From positions 1 through 47,857 of the forward strand of contig NZ_BOMW01000071.1 of assembly GCF_016862395.1 (NCBI RefSeq): a stretch of 47,857 nucleotides of DNA, read 5' to 3'. The notes below the pieces were generated by a model, which saw only the letters and a program-made list of their open reading frames with translations, had not been told where the DNA came from and did not search any database. Shown here in pieces: positions 25,441-34,087 of the stretch. Every line of letters begins with the position of its first letter. The first letter of the stretch is position 1. This DNA comes from Actinoplanes siamensis. GTDB taxonomy: Bacteria > Actinomycetota > Actinomycetes > Mycobacteriales > Micromonosporaceae. The position numbers and the translations under genes were made by a program.

Positions 25441-26112
25441 TCAGGCGGTGTTCGTGACCGGCGAAGGGTTGAGCCTGGCGAAGCCTTCCTGTCGTTGGTA
25501 GGGAAAGTACGGGTAGGGGGCGGTGCGCGTGCTGGCAGCGTCGAGCCGGGCCGTCTGTTCGGGTGTGAGTGACCAGCCGACGGCGTCGATGTTCTGCCGC
25601 AGTTGCGCCTCGTTGCGGGCGCCGATGATGACGGTGGCTACCGTGGGTCGTCGGAGCAGCCAGTTGATCGCGATCTGCGGCACTGCCCGGCCGGTCTCAC
25701 GAGACAGTTCTTCGAGGACGTCCACGACGCCGAACAGGTGCTCGTCGTCGACCGGCGGGCCGAACGAGGCGGTCGCGTGCAGTCGGCTCGTGGGCGGTGG
25801 CGGTGTATCGCGGCGGATCTTGCCGGTGAGTCGTCCCCAGCCGAGCGGGCTCCACACCATGGCTCCGACGCCCTGGTCGAGGCCCAGAGGCAGCAGTTCC
25901 CACTCGTAGTCCCGGCCGATCAGGGAGTAGTAGACCTGGTGTGCCACGTACCGGGAGCGGTGGTCCCGGTCGGCGGCGGCGAGGGACTTCATCAGCTGCC
26001 AGCCGGCGAAGTTGGAGACGCCGAGGTAGCGGATCTTCCCGTCCCGTACCAGGCCGTCCAGCGTCGCGACGACCTCCTCGACGGGCGTGGCAGCGTCGAA
26101 GGCCGAGGTCAT
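25441..26112 (-). pseudogene. Aldo/keto reductase, N-terminus deleted
   Basis: 223 aa of a family usually ~330-350 aa. Homology starts abruptly at FDAATPVEEVVATLDGLVRD and continues through KIRYLGVSNFAGWQLMK, the HQVYYSLIGRDYE and VWSPLGWGRLTGK segments and the NADPH-binding end (VIIGARNEAQLRQN). The first third of the barrel, with the catalytic Tyr and Asp, is gone. The break at ~26100-26112 is exactly where a TetR fragment on the other strand begins. Confidence 0.75.
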
Positions 26113-26254
26113 CCGCGCCGTCTCGGCACCGCTCTACTACCGCCTGCTGGTCAGCGGAGACCCCCTCGACGAAGCAACGGCAGACCGGGCGGCCGAAGCG
26201 GCGGCTGCAGCCGCCCGCGCCGGCGTCTACACGCCCGTCAGCGGTTCCCGCTGA
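26105..26254 (+). pseudogene. TetR regulator C-terminal fragment
   Basis: Frame EVIRAVSAPLYYRLLVSGDP, then LDEATADRAAEAAAAAARAG, to TGA 26254 is the ligand-domain end of a TetR (TetR_C_11-like) regulator. The DNA-binding half is missing. It joins head-to-head with the truncated reductase, so one deletion can explain both losses. Confidence 0.65.
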
Positions 26255-26431
26255 CGACACGACCCGTCCGGATTTGCCGTCGACCGTGCGCGGCGGCAGA
26301 CGAAGAGGCCGTTACGCGGTGTGACGTACGTCCGGCACTCAACTGCGCGCAAGCGGGCGTCCGTGGGGGCAATCCGCGACCGCTCAAAAACGTGACCAGT
26401 GAGTGCCTAACAGTGCGAGACCGTTTGACCT

Positions 26432-27061
26432 TCAGCGCTCGACCGCGAGGCGCACGCCCAAGCCGATGAACACACCGCCGGTCGCGACATCGAGCCGCCG
26501 GCGCGCGGCCCGGCGCCGGCTGAGCCACCCACCAATCCGTCCAGCCAGCAAACCCACCGTGCCATCGATCAGGAACTCAAGCGCGACGAACACCACGCCG
26601 AGAACAAGGAATTGCAGCCACACCTTGCCGAGGTGGGGATCGACAAACTGTGGCAAGAACGCGATCGTAAAGGTGACCATCTTCGGATTCACCAGGTTCG
26701 TCGCCAGACCGCGGAAGAACGCGCTCCCATCCGACATCCGAGCCGCTGCCACTTGCTCAAGCTGCTGAGTACCGCGGTGACGGATGGCCTGCACGCCGAG
26801 ATACACAAGGTAACTGGCGCCCGCCAGACGTAGCGCAGTGAACGCGGCCGGCGCTGCAGCGAAGAATGCAGACAGTCCTGCGGCCGCAAGGGCGATGTGT
26901 ACGACCTCACTGGTCGCGACTCCTGCGGTGGCGAGCAGTCCGGCGCGCGGGCCGCCGCGCATTCCGCACCCCAGGATGAACAGCATGTCGGGTCCCGGGC
27001 TCATCATCGCCGCAGTAGAGGTGACAAGGAAGAGGAGAAAAAGGTGCTGGTCAACGGGCAT
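26432..27061 (-). CDS. LysE-family amino-acid/metabolite exporter
   Basis: 209 aa from ATG 27061; the longer frame upstream is rejected because typical LysE/RhtB proteins start just before 'FLLFLVTSTAAMMSPGPDML'. Six transmembrane segments; the family signature SPGPDxLFIL at ~16-25 and NPKMVTFTIAFLPQFV near 120. Exports amino acids or related compounds. No regulator is adjacent. Confidence 0.9.
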   Translation of the reverse strand: MPVDQHLFLLFLVTSTAAMMSPGPDMLFILGCGMRGGPRAGLLATAGVATSEVVHIALAAAGLSAFFAAAPAAFTALRLAGASYLVYLGVQAIRHRGTQQLEQVAAARMSDGSAFFRGLATNLVNPKMVTFTIAFLPQFVDPHLGKVWLQFLVLGVVFVALEFLIDGTVGLLAGRIGGWLSRRRAARRRLDVATGGVFIGLGVRLAVER

Positions 27062-27429
27062 ACAAGCGATACTCCTGCCCGTGGCATGGCGGGGCAAGCG
27101 GAGCAACCCGATGTGATAGAGCAGCGGATCGATTTTTTGACTTAGCTCCAGCGGCACATTCTCATGCTGATACCGCTCTCAACGCCGCGGCTGGGTTCAA
27201 CTTTCGAAAGGTCACCACCGCGTCCGCCGCGTCCGCCGGCAGATTGCTTGTCCTGCCGGTTGAGTACAGGCTGACCTCGCCGAGGTCCAGCCCACCAGCG
27301 CTTGCGCAAGTACCCGGACTTGGGCATTCCGGCAACCGCGAGCCGGCGTGTTCACCGACGATCTCGCCCAGCAGTGGGCGCGGCGCACGCGGCAACTGAC
27401 CGCCCTGGTCGCTGATTGACCCGCTTGTT
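27062..27429. other. Gap of ~370 bp with no certain gene
   Basis: The right part reads VFTDDLAQQWARRTRQLTALVAD on the + strand (27345-27419), which could be the edge of a transposase or other dead gene, but this is too short to name. The left part holds the lysE promoter. Confidence 0.3.
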
Positions 27430-27682
27430 CAGACCCATGGCAGCCCGGCGTTCAGGCCGGACAGGACGGTGCCGGCACCGCCGGCGGAGACCACGACGTC
27501 GCTCACCGCGAGAAGATCCTTGATCGGCGCGAAGCCCGCGGTCTGCAGCTGAGGTTCGGGCGGCGCTGTGCATGCCGGGGTGGGTGAGCAGGGCAACCTC
27601 GTGCCCGGCCGCGGCGAGCGGCAGCAGCGGCAGCGGGTGGCCCGTAGGCGGGGACGGGCGCTGCAGGACGGGATGCGCATGG
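27430..27682 (-). pseudogene. Glycosyltransferase (MGT/UDPGT-like) relic
   Basis: One frame reads HPLPLLPLAAAGHEVALLTHPGM, the N-terminal Rossmann start of macrolide-type glycosyltransferases. A second frame continues KDLLAVSDVVVSAGGAGTVL and SGLNAGLPWV, the donor-binding loop that normally lies ~250 residues later. So there is a large internal deletion plus a frameshift. Confidence 0.6.
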
Positions 27683-27688
27683 TCTCTT

Positions 27689-28630
27689 TCAGATGCTCAG
27701 AAGGGTCTTGCCGATGGCCGCGCGGGTTTCCATCGCGGTGTGCGCGGCGGCGGCCTGGTCGAGGGGGTATCGCTGGCCGATGACCGGCCGGAGCCGGCCG
27801 GCGGATGCCAACGCGAGCGCTTCGACCGTGTGGCGAGTCTGCTCCTCAGGTGGGCCGAAGACACCGCGCTGTATCCGGATGCCGCGCCGCGCGGCGCTCT
27901 CGTCGGAGATGGCGGGCCAGCCGGAGGCTGAGCTGAACCCGAAGCTGATCATCCGGCCACCGTCGCCGAGCAGCCCGAACGCCGTCTCCGCGACAGTCCC
28001 GCCGACGCCGTCGAGGACCACGTCGGCACGGATACCCCGCGCCCAGTCCGCCTGCCGGTAGTCGATCGCGGCGTCGGCGCCCAGGTCGCGGACGATCCCC
28101 AGTTTGCGTGCCGACCCGGCAAGGGCCGTCACGTGGGCTCCGGCCGCATGTGCCAGCTGCACCAGCAGCGAGCCGACCCCACCGGCGGCCGCCTCGACCA
28201 GGACCCGGTCACCGGCCTGGATCTCCGCGGCTCGCATGATCATGAGGGCGGTTCGGCCGTCGGCCAGCAGAGCCGCGGCGTCGTCGGTCGCCACCCCGTC
28301 CGGGACCTCGATCACCTGGGCAGCGTCCACGGCGACCGTCTCCGCATAGCCGCCTGACCCGCCGGTGGTGGTGACCACCCGTTTGCCGATGAGATGCCGG
28401 GCGTCGGCCGAGCCGGCCGCCACCACCGTGCCGGCCACGCCATTGCCGGGGATCATCGGCGGAGGCGGGAACGGGCCGGATCCGGTCGCCCGGAACGACG
28501 TCTCGATCCAGGTGATGCCGGCGAACGTCACGGCGACCAGCACTTGTCCCGGCTCCGCCACCGGATCGGCCGTCTCTTCGACGTGCAACGTCTCCGGCGG
28601 ACCGAACCCTCTCAACCACACCGCGCGCAC
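27689..28630 (-). CDS. Quinone oxidoreductase-like zinc-free MDR protein
   Basis: 313 aa, ATG 28630. Medium-chain dehydrogenase/reductase: GroES-like N-terminal half (MRAVWLRGFGPPETLHVEE), then NADPH-binding AAAGGVGSLLVQLAHAAGA (~150-168) and ADVVLDGVGG. It lacks the Cys/His zinc ligands, as in NADPH:quinone reductases. Divergent from the TetR gene at 28706, whose product probably controls it. Confidence 0.9.
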   Translation of the reverse strand: MRAVWLRGFGPPETLHVEETADPVAEPGQVLVAVTFAGITWIETSFRATGSGPFPPPPMIPGNGVAGTVVAAGSADARHLIGKRVVTTTGGSGGYAETVAVDAAQVIEVPDGVATDDAAALLADGRTALMIMRAAEIQAGDRVLVEAAAGGVGSLLVQLAHAAGAHVTALAGSARKLGIVRDLGADAAIDYRQADWARGIRADVVLDGVGGTVAETAFGLLGDGGRMISFGFSSASGWPAISDESAARRGIRIQRGVFGPPEEQTRHTVEALALASAGRLRPVIGQRYPLDQAAAAHTAMETRAAIGKTLLSI

Positions 28631-28665
28631 AGATCACTCCCCTGAATAGAGTTCAACAGTTTCAC

Positions 28666-28679
28666 CAGAGCGTACTCTG
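28666..28679. promoter_or_regulatory. TetR operator candidate between 28630 and 28706
   Basis: CAGAG-CGTA-CTCTG, a 5-bp dyad in the 75-bp divergent spacer, surrounded by AT-richer bases (GATAAACGTAG) that could be a promoter element. Expected position for autoregulation. Confidence 0.5.
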
Positions 28680-28705
28680 ATAAACGTAGCAGCTATGATC
28701 ATCCG

Positions 28706-29338
28706 ATGACAGCCGAGCCTGCCCCCCGAGGACGACGAGCGGAGTACGCACAGCTGACCCGGCGGGCGATCCTGGACGCGGCCCGCGATCTGTTCGTGCG
28801 CAACGGATACTTCGAGACACGCGTCGAGGAGATCGCCGCCACGGCCCGGGTGGCGCCCGCGACCGTCTACGCCGTCGGCGGCGGCAAGCACGGGTTGTTG
28901 CGCACCCTCATCGAAGCCGGCACCACGGCCGAGGACGTCACGCGGATCGTGGCCCGGATCGAAGCCATCGACGAGCCGCGCCAGCTGATCTGCTTCATCG
29001 TGCACGCGACCCGGACCACTTTCGATCAGTGGTCCGGGCTGATGCGGCAGGTCGTCGCGGCCGCCGCCCGGGAGCCGAGCGTGCGCGAGAGCCTGGCCAT
29101 CGCCCACGACAGCATGCGCGGCGGCTTCCAGCTCGTGGCCCGGCGGCTGGCCACGATGGGTGCGCTGCGCCCCGGCGTGGACGAGAGCCGGGCCACTGAT
29201 CTGCTCTGGCTGCACCTGTGCAACGCCGCCTACTTCATCCGCACCGACGATCTGGGCTGGTCACTCGACGAGTCGGAGGCGTGGCTCGTCGACGCGCTGA
29301 CCACCGCTCTGCTCGCGACCGGCTCGCGGCAGCCCTGA
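28706..29338 (+). CDS. TetR-family regulator
   Basis: 210 aa, ATG 28706. N-terminal HTH (LTRRAILDAARDLFVRNGYF then VEEIAATARVAPATVYAVGGGKHGLL, ~20-65); all-helical ligand domain after it. Divergent with the quinone oxidoreductase, a common arrangement for stress-responsive pairs. Start supported by the adjacent dyad and GC-skewed codons. Confidence 0.9.
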   Translation: MTAEPAPRGRRAEYAQLTRRAILDAARDLFVRNGYFETRVEEIAATARVAPATVYAVGGGKHGLLRTLIEAGTTAEDVTRIVARIEAIDEPRQLICFIVHATRTTFDQWSGLMRQVVAAAAREPSVRESLAIAHDSMRGGFQLVARRLATMGALRPGVDESRATDLLWLHLCNAAYFIRTDDLGWSLDESEAWLVDALTTALLATGSRQP

Positions 29339-29546
29339 CGGCCCGTTCAGACCAGCCTCACGCCGCCCCGGCCGGTCCTGATCCACGCGCAATCGCGCCC
29401 GGATCCGCACATCGGCACGAGCGCAAGTCGGTCCATGACACAGGCGTGACTGCGCGTAGTCCCCGGCCCACGGCTGAGAATGTGCTCGGCCAGGACGGTA
29501 CGGTTGCTGATCATTGCGATGTCGCGCGCCGTAGTGCTGATGGAGT

Positions 29547-30182
29547 TCAGGCGGTGCAGGTGTTGAGCATCGTCTGCAGCGCGGTTTTCTCACTCGCTTG
29601 TGCCGTCAGCTGCCAGTATGACTTCACTGCGATCCACATCTTCGCGTAGGTGCACCGGTAGGCGGTGCGGGAGGGCTGCCAGGTGGAGGGGTCCTGGTCG
29701 CCTTTGGCCTGGTTGACGTTGTCGGTGACCGCGATCAGCTGAGGGCGGGTGAGGTCGTTGGCGAAGGATTGCCGGCGGCTGGTGGTCCAGGCGCTGGCGC
29801 CGGAGCGCCATGCCTCGGCCAGGGGGACGACGTGGTCGATGTCGACGTCGCTGGCCGCTGTCCAGGTGGCGCCGTCGTAGGGCGAGTACCAGCTGCCCGA
29901 GGTGGCGGCGCAGGCGGAACTGGTCACCACGTTGCTGCCGTCGCGTTTGAGTACGGTCTCACGGGTGTCGCAGGTGCCGCTGATGGTGATCCAGTGCGGG
30001 AACAGGTCCCGGTCGTAGGTGCCGGCGTTGGCCTCGGCGGCGATGGTCAGCGCGGACAGCTGGGTCTGCGCGCTCGCCGTGCTCGGAATCCCGGGCGGGG
30101 CGGCGGCAGCGGGGCTGGCCATCACGCCAGCGGTGACGAACCCCGCGGCGATAACGGCAAGCAGGCGGCGGATTCGGTGCAT
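29547..30182 (-). CDS. Secreted HNH-type nuclease (DUF1524-like)
   Basis: 211 aa. Signal peptide residues 1-28 (MHRIRRLLAVIAAGFVTAGV...SPAAAA). The mature part has the HNH core DVDIDHVVPLAEAWRSGA and NDLTRPQLIAVTDNVNQAKG with DPSTWQPS, typical of small secreted actinobacterial HNH proteins; four Cys outside the core probably form disulfides. Extracellular nuclease for nutrient scavenging or competition. Monocistronic. Confidence 0.9.
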   Translation of the reverse strand: MHRIRRLLAVIAAGFVTAGVMASPAAAAPPGIPSTASAQTQLSALTIAAEANAGTYDRDLFPHWITISGTCDTRETVLKRDGSNVVTSSACAATSGSWYSPYDGATWTAASDVDIDHVVPLAEAWRSGASAWTTSRRQSFANDLTRPQLIAVTDNVNQAKGDQDPSTWQPSRTAYRCTYAKMWIAVKSYWQLTAQASEKTALQTMLNTCTA

Positions 30183-30298
30183 GGATCGGCTCCCATCGGC
30201 GTTTCGGTACGCCCACAGGCAGCACCGGATCGATGGGCATCATTCTGGATCTTGGTGGTTACGGGCACACATCCCGAACGGATCGTACGACCGTCAGG

Positions 30299-30661
30299 AT
30301 GGCGGCGAGTGCGCTACCGCGTCGTCTCTCCTCAAGCATCGGAGCCGCTGTGCTGACGGGCGCCTACGTGCACGGCTGGCGCGAGGGCTATGCCACCGCT
30401 GTCGCGTCCCGGCCGGCGACCGACGCGGAGATCGCTGCGCAATGCCGGGAGCGTCACACCGACCTCATGGTCGCGCCCGCTGACACTCGACTCGGACACG
30501 ATCTTGTCGCTGCCGGGGACGCGAACCTGTCGCTCAACAGCCGTGGACGCCGCGGTGGGCGCCGGCCGGCTCCTTCCGCGGCGGCCGGTCGTAGCGTCCG
30601 CGCCGCGGTGGTTGAGCAGCAGCGTCGTGCTGTCGCCGGCGCCGGGAAGACAGGTATCTGA
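30299..30661 (+). CDS. Small hypothetical protein, 3' end overlapped by repeat site
   Basis: 120 aa from ATG 30299: LPRRLSSSIGAAVLTGAYVH and GWREGYATAVASRPATDAEI, one possible short hydrophobic segment, no family known. From codon ~66 the frame runs through the 23-bp repeat array (30494-30540) and becomes Arg-rich, so the natural 3' end was probably replaced when that array arrived. Treat as hypothetical or broken. Confidence 0.4.
   Translation: MAASALPRRLSSSIGAAVLTGAYVHGWREGYATAVASRPATDAEIAAQCRERHTDLMVAPADTRLGHDLVAAGDANLSLNSRGRRGGRRPAPSAAAGRSVRAAVVEQQRRAVAGAGKTGI
30494..30540 (+). repeat. Orphan array of two 23-bp repeats (site A)
   Basis: GGACACGATCTTGTCG at 30494 and GGACGCGAACCTGTCGCTCA at 30517, same 23-bp period and orientation as site B (47000-47046) and inverted relative to site C (45474-45543). 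Preceded by CCCGCTGACA, close to the CCCACTGACA before site B. Probably the right end of a sister element whose recombinase is lost. Confidence 0.75.
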
Positions 30662-30684
30662 AGCTTACGTCCGGCAGGGGGCTT

Positions 30685-31257
30685 CTAGGCGAGGCCGCTG
30701 TGTTGCAGGGCTTGCCGGATCTCCGGGCGCGTTTTCCCGCAGGCTACGTCACCAGGAAGTCCGGGGCGTATCCAACGGCCTTGGGCGTCGAGCAGGACCA
30801 GGTTGAGCGGGATCTCGCCTTCGCCTGAGCAGACAGTGGAATCCAGTGGTGGCAGGTCGGGTAGTTGTAACGCGTCTAGCACCGGCGCCACGTTGTCGCT
30901 GCGTTGTTCGCGCATGGTGGCGGCGCCTGAGCCGCCCGCCCGCGATTCGGTGCACACGATGACGGTGACCGCCTTGAAGGACGGGTCGAATCGCGGAATC
31001 CGGTACGGCGAGGGCAGCGTCGCTGTTGCGGGGAATGCGGCCGCGCACGACGCCCACTGGGCGTTGACCTGCGGTGTACCGGCGGGCCGTATCGCGTCGG
31101 CAGGTATGGACGCGACGCGTGACTGCTGGGGCCGGAGCGATGGCGCGGCGGTGTCGACGCCGTTGCCGGTGCCGCTGGTACAGCCGGCTAGTAGGGCTGC
31201 GGTGGAGCTGGCCAAGGCAATCCCCGCTCGTCGGAGCGAGCTAGCTGTGTTTGGCAT
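30685..31257 (-). CDS. Putative lipoprotein
   Basis: 190 aa, ATG 31257 with GAGGAGTG...GAGG upstream. Lipobox LLAGC at ~22-26 after a basic and hydrophobic leader, so it is expected to be exported and lipid-anchored. The mature part has four further Cys and no recognised domain (FDPSFKAVTVIVCTESRAGG). Function unknown. Confidence 0.75.
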   Translation of the reverse strand: MPNTASSLRRAGIALASSTAALLAGCTSGTGNGVDTAAPSLRPQQSRVASIPADAIRPAGTPQVNAQWASCAAAFPATATLPSPYRIPRFDPSFKAVTVIVCTESRAGGSGAATMREQRSDNVAPVLDALQLPDLPPLDSTVCSGEGEIPLNLVLLDAQGRWIRPGLPGDVACGKTRPEIRQALQHSGLA

Positions 31258-31817
31258 CCTCGTTGCACTCCTCTGCCTGCATGCCCCGAGCGTTCGGGGC
31301 GTGCTGGCCCCGGCATCGCGTAGGGGCCGGAGATGTGACGCCGGCCAACCAGCAGCGGTTCCCCTACCTACTCAATCAGCTGATCGATCACCTGCGTCGG
31401 GGGTTCGGGTATTCCGGCGTGATGGTCAGCGCCAAGCACGCCGCCTCGGGCCCGCTGCGGGGGAAGGAACGCCCCATAACGGCAATGGCCCGAAGAGGTG
31501 AGGTTCAGCAACCAACTCTCCCCCGTTACGTGCTGCTACATGTCCATCACTTGCGGCTACCTTGCCGACGCTGGTTGTGAACAGAGTTACGGGAGTGGCT
31601 ATTGCCGATCCAGGCCCTTCGGGGGCTGCTTCCGATTAGACCGAAATGTCACCGTGACGGGTGGCGGCAGTTCGTCGTGTAGTGGACGACGGACACCTCT
31701 CGGCCGACGCAATTCCCGCCGTGAGCAGGGAGTCTTATGGCTCCCCCACCCCCCTGATCGAGAAACGCCTGGGCAGTACGCGCCGGGTCACTCGATCGAA
31801 GCAACGCGAGGACACGA
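31258..31817. other. 560-bp gap without a recognised gene
   Basis: Flanked by divergent starts (lipoprotein at 31257, protease at 31818), so it contains two promoters. Open frames here are short and not gene-like. GAGGACACG just before 31818 is the protease ribosome site. Confidence 0.4.
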
Positions 31818-33125
31818 ATGTCGAAGGCTGTACTGCGCACGTCGATGGCACTGGGCGCTGCCCTGCTCAGCGTGGGCACGCTCTACCCGATGTCCCCGGC
31901 ACTCGCCGACAACGGCGGTGCGTCTCCTGCTTCGCTGACCAGCGGCGCACAGGCGGACTTCGACCTCAAGCAGAGCGCGATGACCGACCTGAAGTCCTGG
32001 ATCATCACCCGTCCCGGGATCGAGAGCAGCGGCTACGTCGAGTCGATCAACGACCCGGCAAACCTGTCGACGACGCTGCTGTGGCACGGCCCTGCCGATG
32101 CGCTGCAGGCAAGCATTCTCGCCGAGGCCAAGCGGCGCGGGATCACCGCCAAGGTCGAGCAGCGTAAGTACAGCATGAAGGACATCAAGACGGCATCGAA
32201 ACGCGCTCTCGAGAGTTCCGGCAAGGGCGCGTTCAAGGACGTCACCATCTACTCGGTCTCCGGGCTCACCGCCGACTTCGACGGCATCAAAGTCAATGTC
32301 CAGCAGGCCACCAACGCAAGCGGCATCCGTGTCCAGAGCAAGGCCCTGTCCACGACGGCAGGCAAGGCCGCGAACGATCAGATCGCCAAGAACGCGGCCG
32401 CGGAGCTCGGCATCGCCGTCGAGGTCGATCCCGGAACGCCGATCACGCCTACTGCAACGGCGCGCGGTACCGACACTCCTGCCTACAACGCCGGCGGCTA
32501 CATGACTGATTCCAGCGGTCACGTTTGTTCGACGGGCTTCAGCATCCGGGGTAGCGCCCAGACCTACTCGACGACCGCCCGTCACTGCCAGTCAACCTAC
32601 GGCCCCCGGGAACTCGGCGGTACCCGTTACGGTGCCACGTACAAGTACTCCACCGACGGTGCCGCTCGGGTCCTGACCAGCCAAGGCTCGGCTCTGATGT
32701 TCTACGGCCCGTGGGACAGCACCTCGCGAGCCACCGTAAAGTCCTTCGGTGACGTCAGCCTCGGTGACCTTGTCTGCACCAACGGCGGCAACTCCGGCAC
32801 CCACTGCGGCGGCAACTCCAGCCAGAAGGTCACCGACATGGTCCACACGTGGAACGACGGCTACGGCAGCGTCTCCACGATCGAGGCCAAGCGGATCGAC
32901 GGTGCCATCGCCGTCATCCAGGGCGACAGCGGCGGGCCCATCTACCAGAACATCACCGGCACCACGGTGAAGGCAGTCGGCATGATCCAGGCCGCCGGCG
33001 CCGCCCTGTCGAACTGCGGCGACGTCCGCGACGGCGGCGGCAACGTCTGCAGCGCGACCGTCTACTTCACCGGCATGCGCACCATCGTCCGCGGCGTGTC
33101 CGGCACCAGCCTGGTGACCGGCTGA
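31818..33125 (+). CDS. Secreted trypsin/streptogrisin-like serine protease with pro-region
   Basis: 435 aa. Signal peptide 1-30 (ending SPALA), pro-region ~40-210 (LKSWIITRPGIESSGYVESI...LTADFDGIKV), then a chymotrypsin-fold domain: C237...TTARH256C257 and QGD370S371GGPIY, with a candidate Asp near 280-300. Conserved Cys pairs (237/257, 320/330, 400/411) fit disulfides. Exported zymogen; the pro-region is expected to assist folding and be cleaved. Followed 122 bp later by a gene encoding only a pro-region homologue. Confidence 0.9.
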   Translation: MSKAVLRTSMALGAALLSVGTLYPMSPALADNGGASPASLTSGAQADFDLKQSAMTDLKSWIITRPGIESSGYVESINDPANLSTTLLWHGPADALQASILAEAKRRGITAKVEQRKYSMKDIKTASKRALESSGKGAFKDVTIYSVSGLTADFDGIKVNVQQATNASGIRVQSKALSTTAGKAANDQIAKNAAAELGIAVEVDPGTPITPTATARGTDTPAYNAGGYMTDSSGHVCSTGFSIRGSAQTYSTTARHCQSTYGPRELGGTRYGATYKYSTDGAARVLTSQGSALMFYGPWDSTSRATVKSFGDVSLGDLVCTNGGNSGTHCGGNSSQKVTDMVHTWNDGYGSVSTIEAKRIDGAIAVIQGDSGGPIYQNITGTTVKAVGMIQAAGAALSNCGDVRDGGGNVCSATVYFTGMRTIVRGVSGTSLVTG

Positions 33126-33247
33126 TCCCAGACGGTCGTCGGTTCACCGACATCTGTCTGCCCGCAATACTCGGCTAACCAGGGCGGCCGGTGAATGGCG
33201 CCGACCATTCGCCGGCCGCCCGCTGCGCACCAGGACAGGGGAAAAGC

Positions 33248-33904
33248 ATGTCCTCCAACGAGACACCCGACGACCCGGCCGTTCACACAGCAGAAAAGCG
33301 GTCGAGTCGCCGCACGGTCGTCGCCGCGACCGCCGCGGTGATCACCGCCACGCTCGCAGGTATGGGAGCGATACACAGCGCGGCCGCCGACACCGTACCC
33401 GCCACGCCCGGCCCCGGAGCGTCCACGCTGCCCGACAGCATCATGCAACAGCAGAACCGGCTCTCCGAGCTCAATACCTGGATCATCAGCCAACCCGACG
33501 TGTACGCGAACGGCTACGTCGCCTCGGTGAACGACGCGCAGGCAGGTTCCACCATCCTGCTGTGGCACGGCGAAGCGAACCAGACGCAGAAGGCCATCAT
33601 CCAGAAGGCCACCCAGCTCGGCATCACCGTGACCGTCCAGCAGCGCAAGCACAGCATGGCCGACATCCTCCGCGGGCAGAAGGCCCTCGAAGGCCACAGC
33701 GGCCATGGGGTGTTCGCCAACTTCACGATCAACTCGACAGCGGGCCTCACGGCCGACTTCGACGGCATCATCGTCTACGGCGAGTACATCAGCCCGCCTG
33801 TTCAAGGCCGAGCCGAAGCAGATGCGGCGCTCGCCGAGGCCGTATCCCAGGAAATCGGCGTCACGGTATCCATCGAACCCGGCGGGGTGATCACCCCGGC
33901 ATAG
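33248..33904 (+). CDS. Secreted stand-alone protease pro-region homologue
   Basis: 218 aa, ATG 33248 with AGGGGAA 6 bp upstream. N-terminal twin-Arg-like leader (RSSRRTVVAATAAVITATLAG). Residues ~65-200 align with the pro-region of the upstream protease: WIISQPDVYANGYVASVNDA vs WIITRPGIESSGYVESINDP; ILLWHGEANQTQKAI vs TLLWHGPADALQASI; QQRKHSMADI vs EQRKYSMKDI; GLTADFDGI in both. It stops where the protease domain would begin (VITPA). Probably arose by partial tandem duplication; may act in trans as foldase or inhibitor. Confidence 0.75.
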   Translation: MSSNETPDDPAVHTAEKRSSRRTVVAATAAVITATLAGMGAIHSAAADTVPATPGPGASTLPDSIMQQQNRLSELNTWIISQPDVYANGYVASVNDAQAGSTILLWHGEANQTQKAIIQKATQLGITVTVQQRKHSMADILRGQKALEGHSGHGVFANFTINSTAGLTADFDGIIVYGEYISPPVQGRAEADAALAEAVSQEIGVTVSIEPGGVITPA

Positions 33905-34087
33905 CCATGCACGGCGACGAGCGGGACGGTCAAGAAAGCGCTTGAGTCTCCCCCGGTTCGATGGAGCAGTTTTTCCTGCTACCGGCCGGCGGCAGGGGCG
34001 ACGAGTTCAGGCTCGGCCTGGCTTGCCCGGCGGTGATGCCAGGCGGTCTGGAACTCTGCCCTGGGCCTCCGAATGACCGACGTACGG

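Noticed and set aside
27345..27419. Possible ISL3 or other transposase scrap (TDDLAQQWARRTRQL)
   Set aside because: Too short and lacking diagnostic residues to assign.
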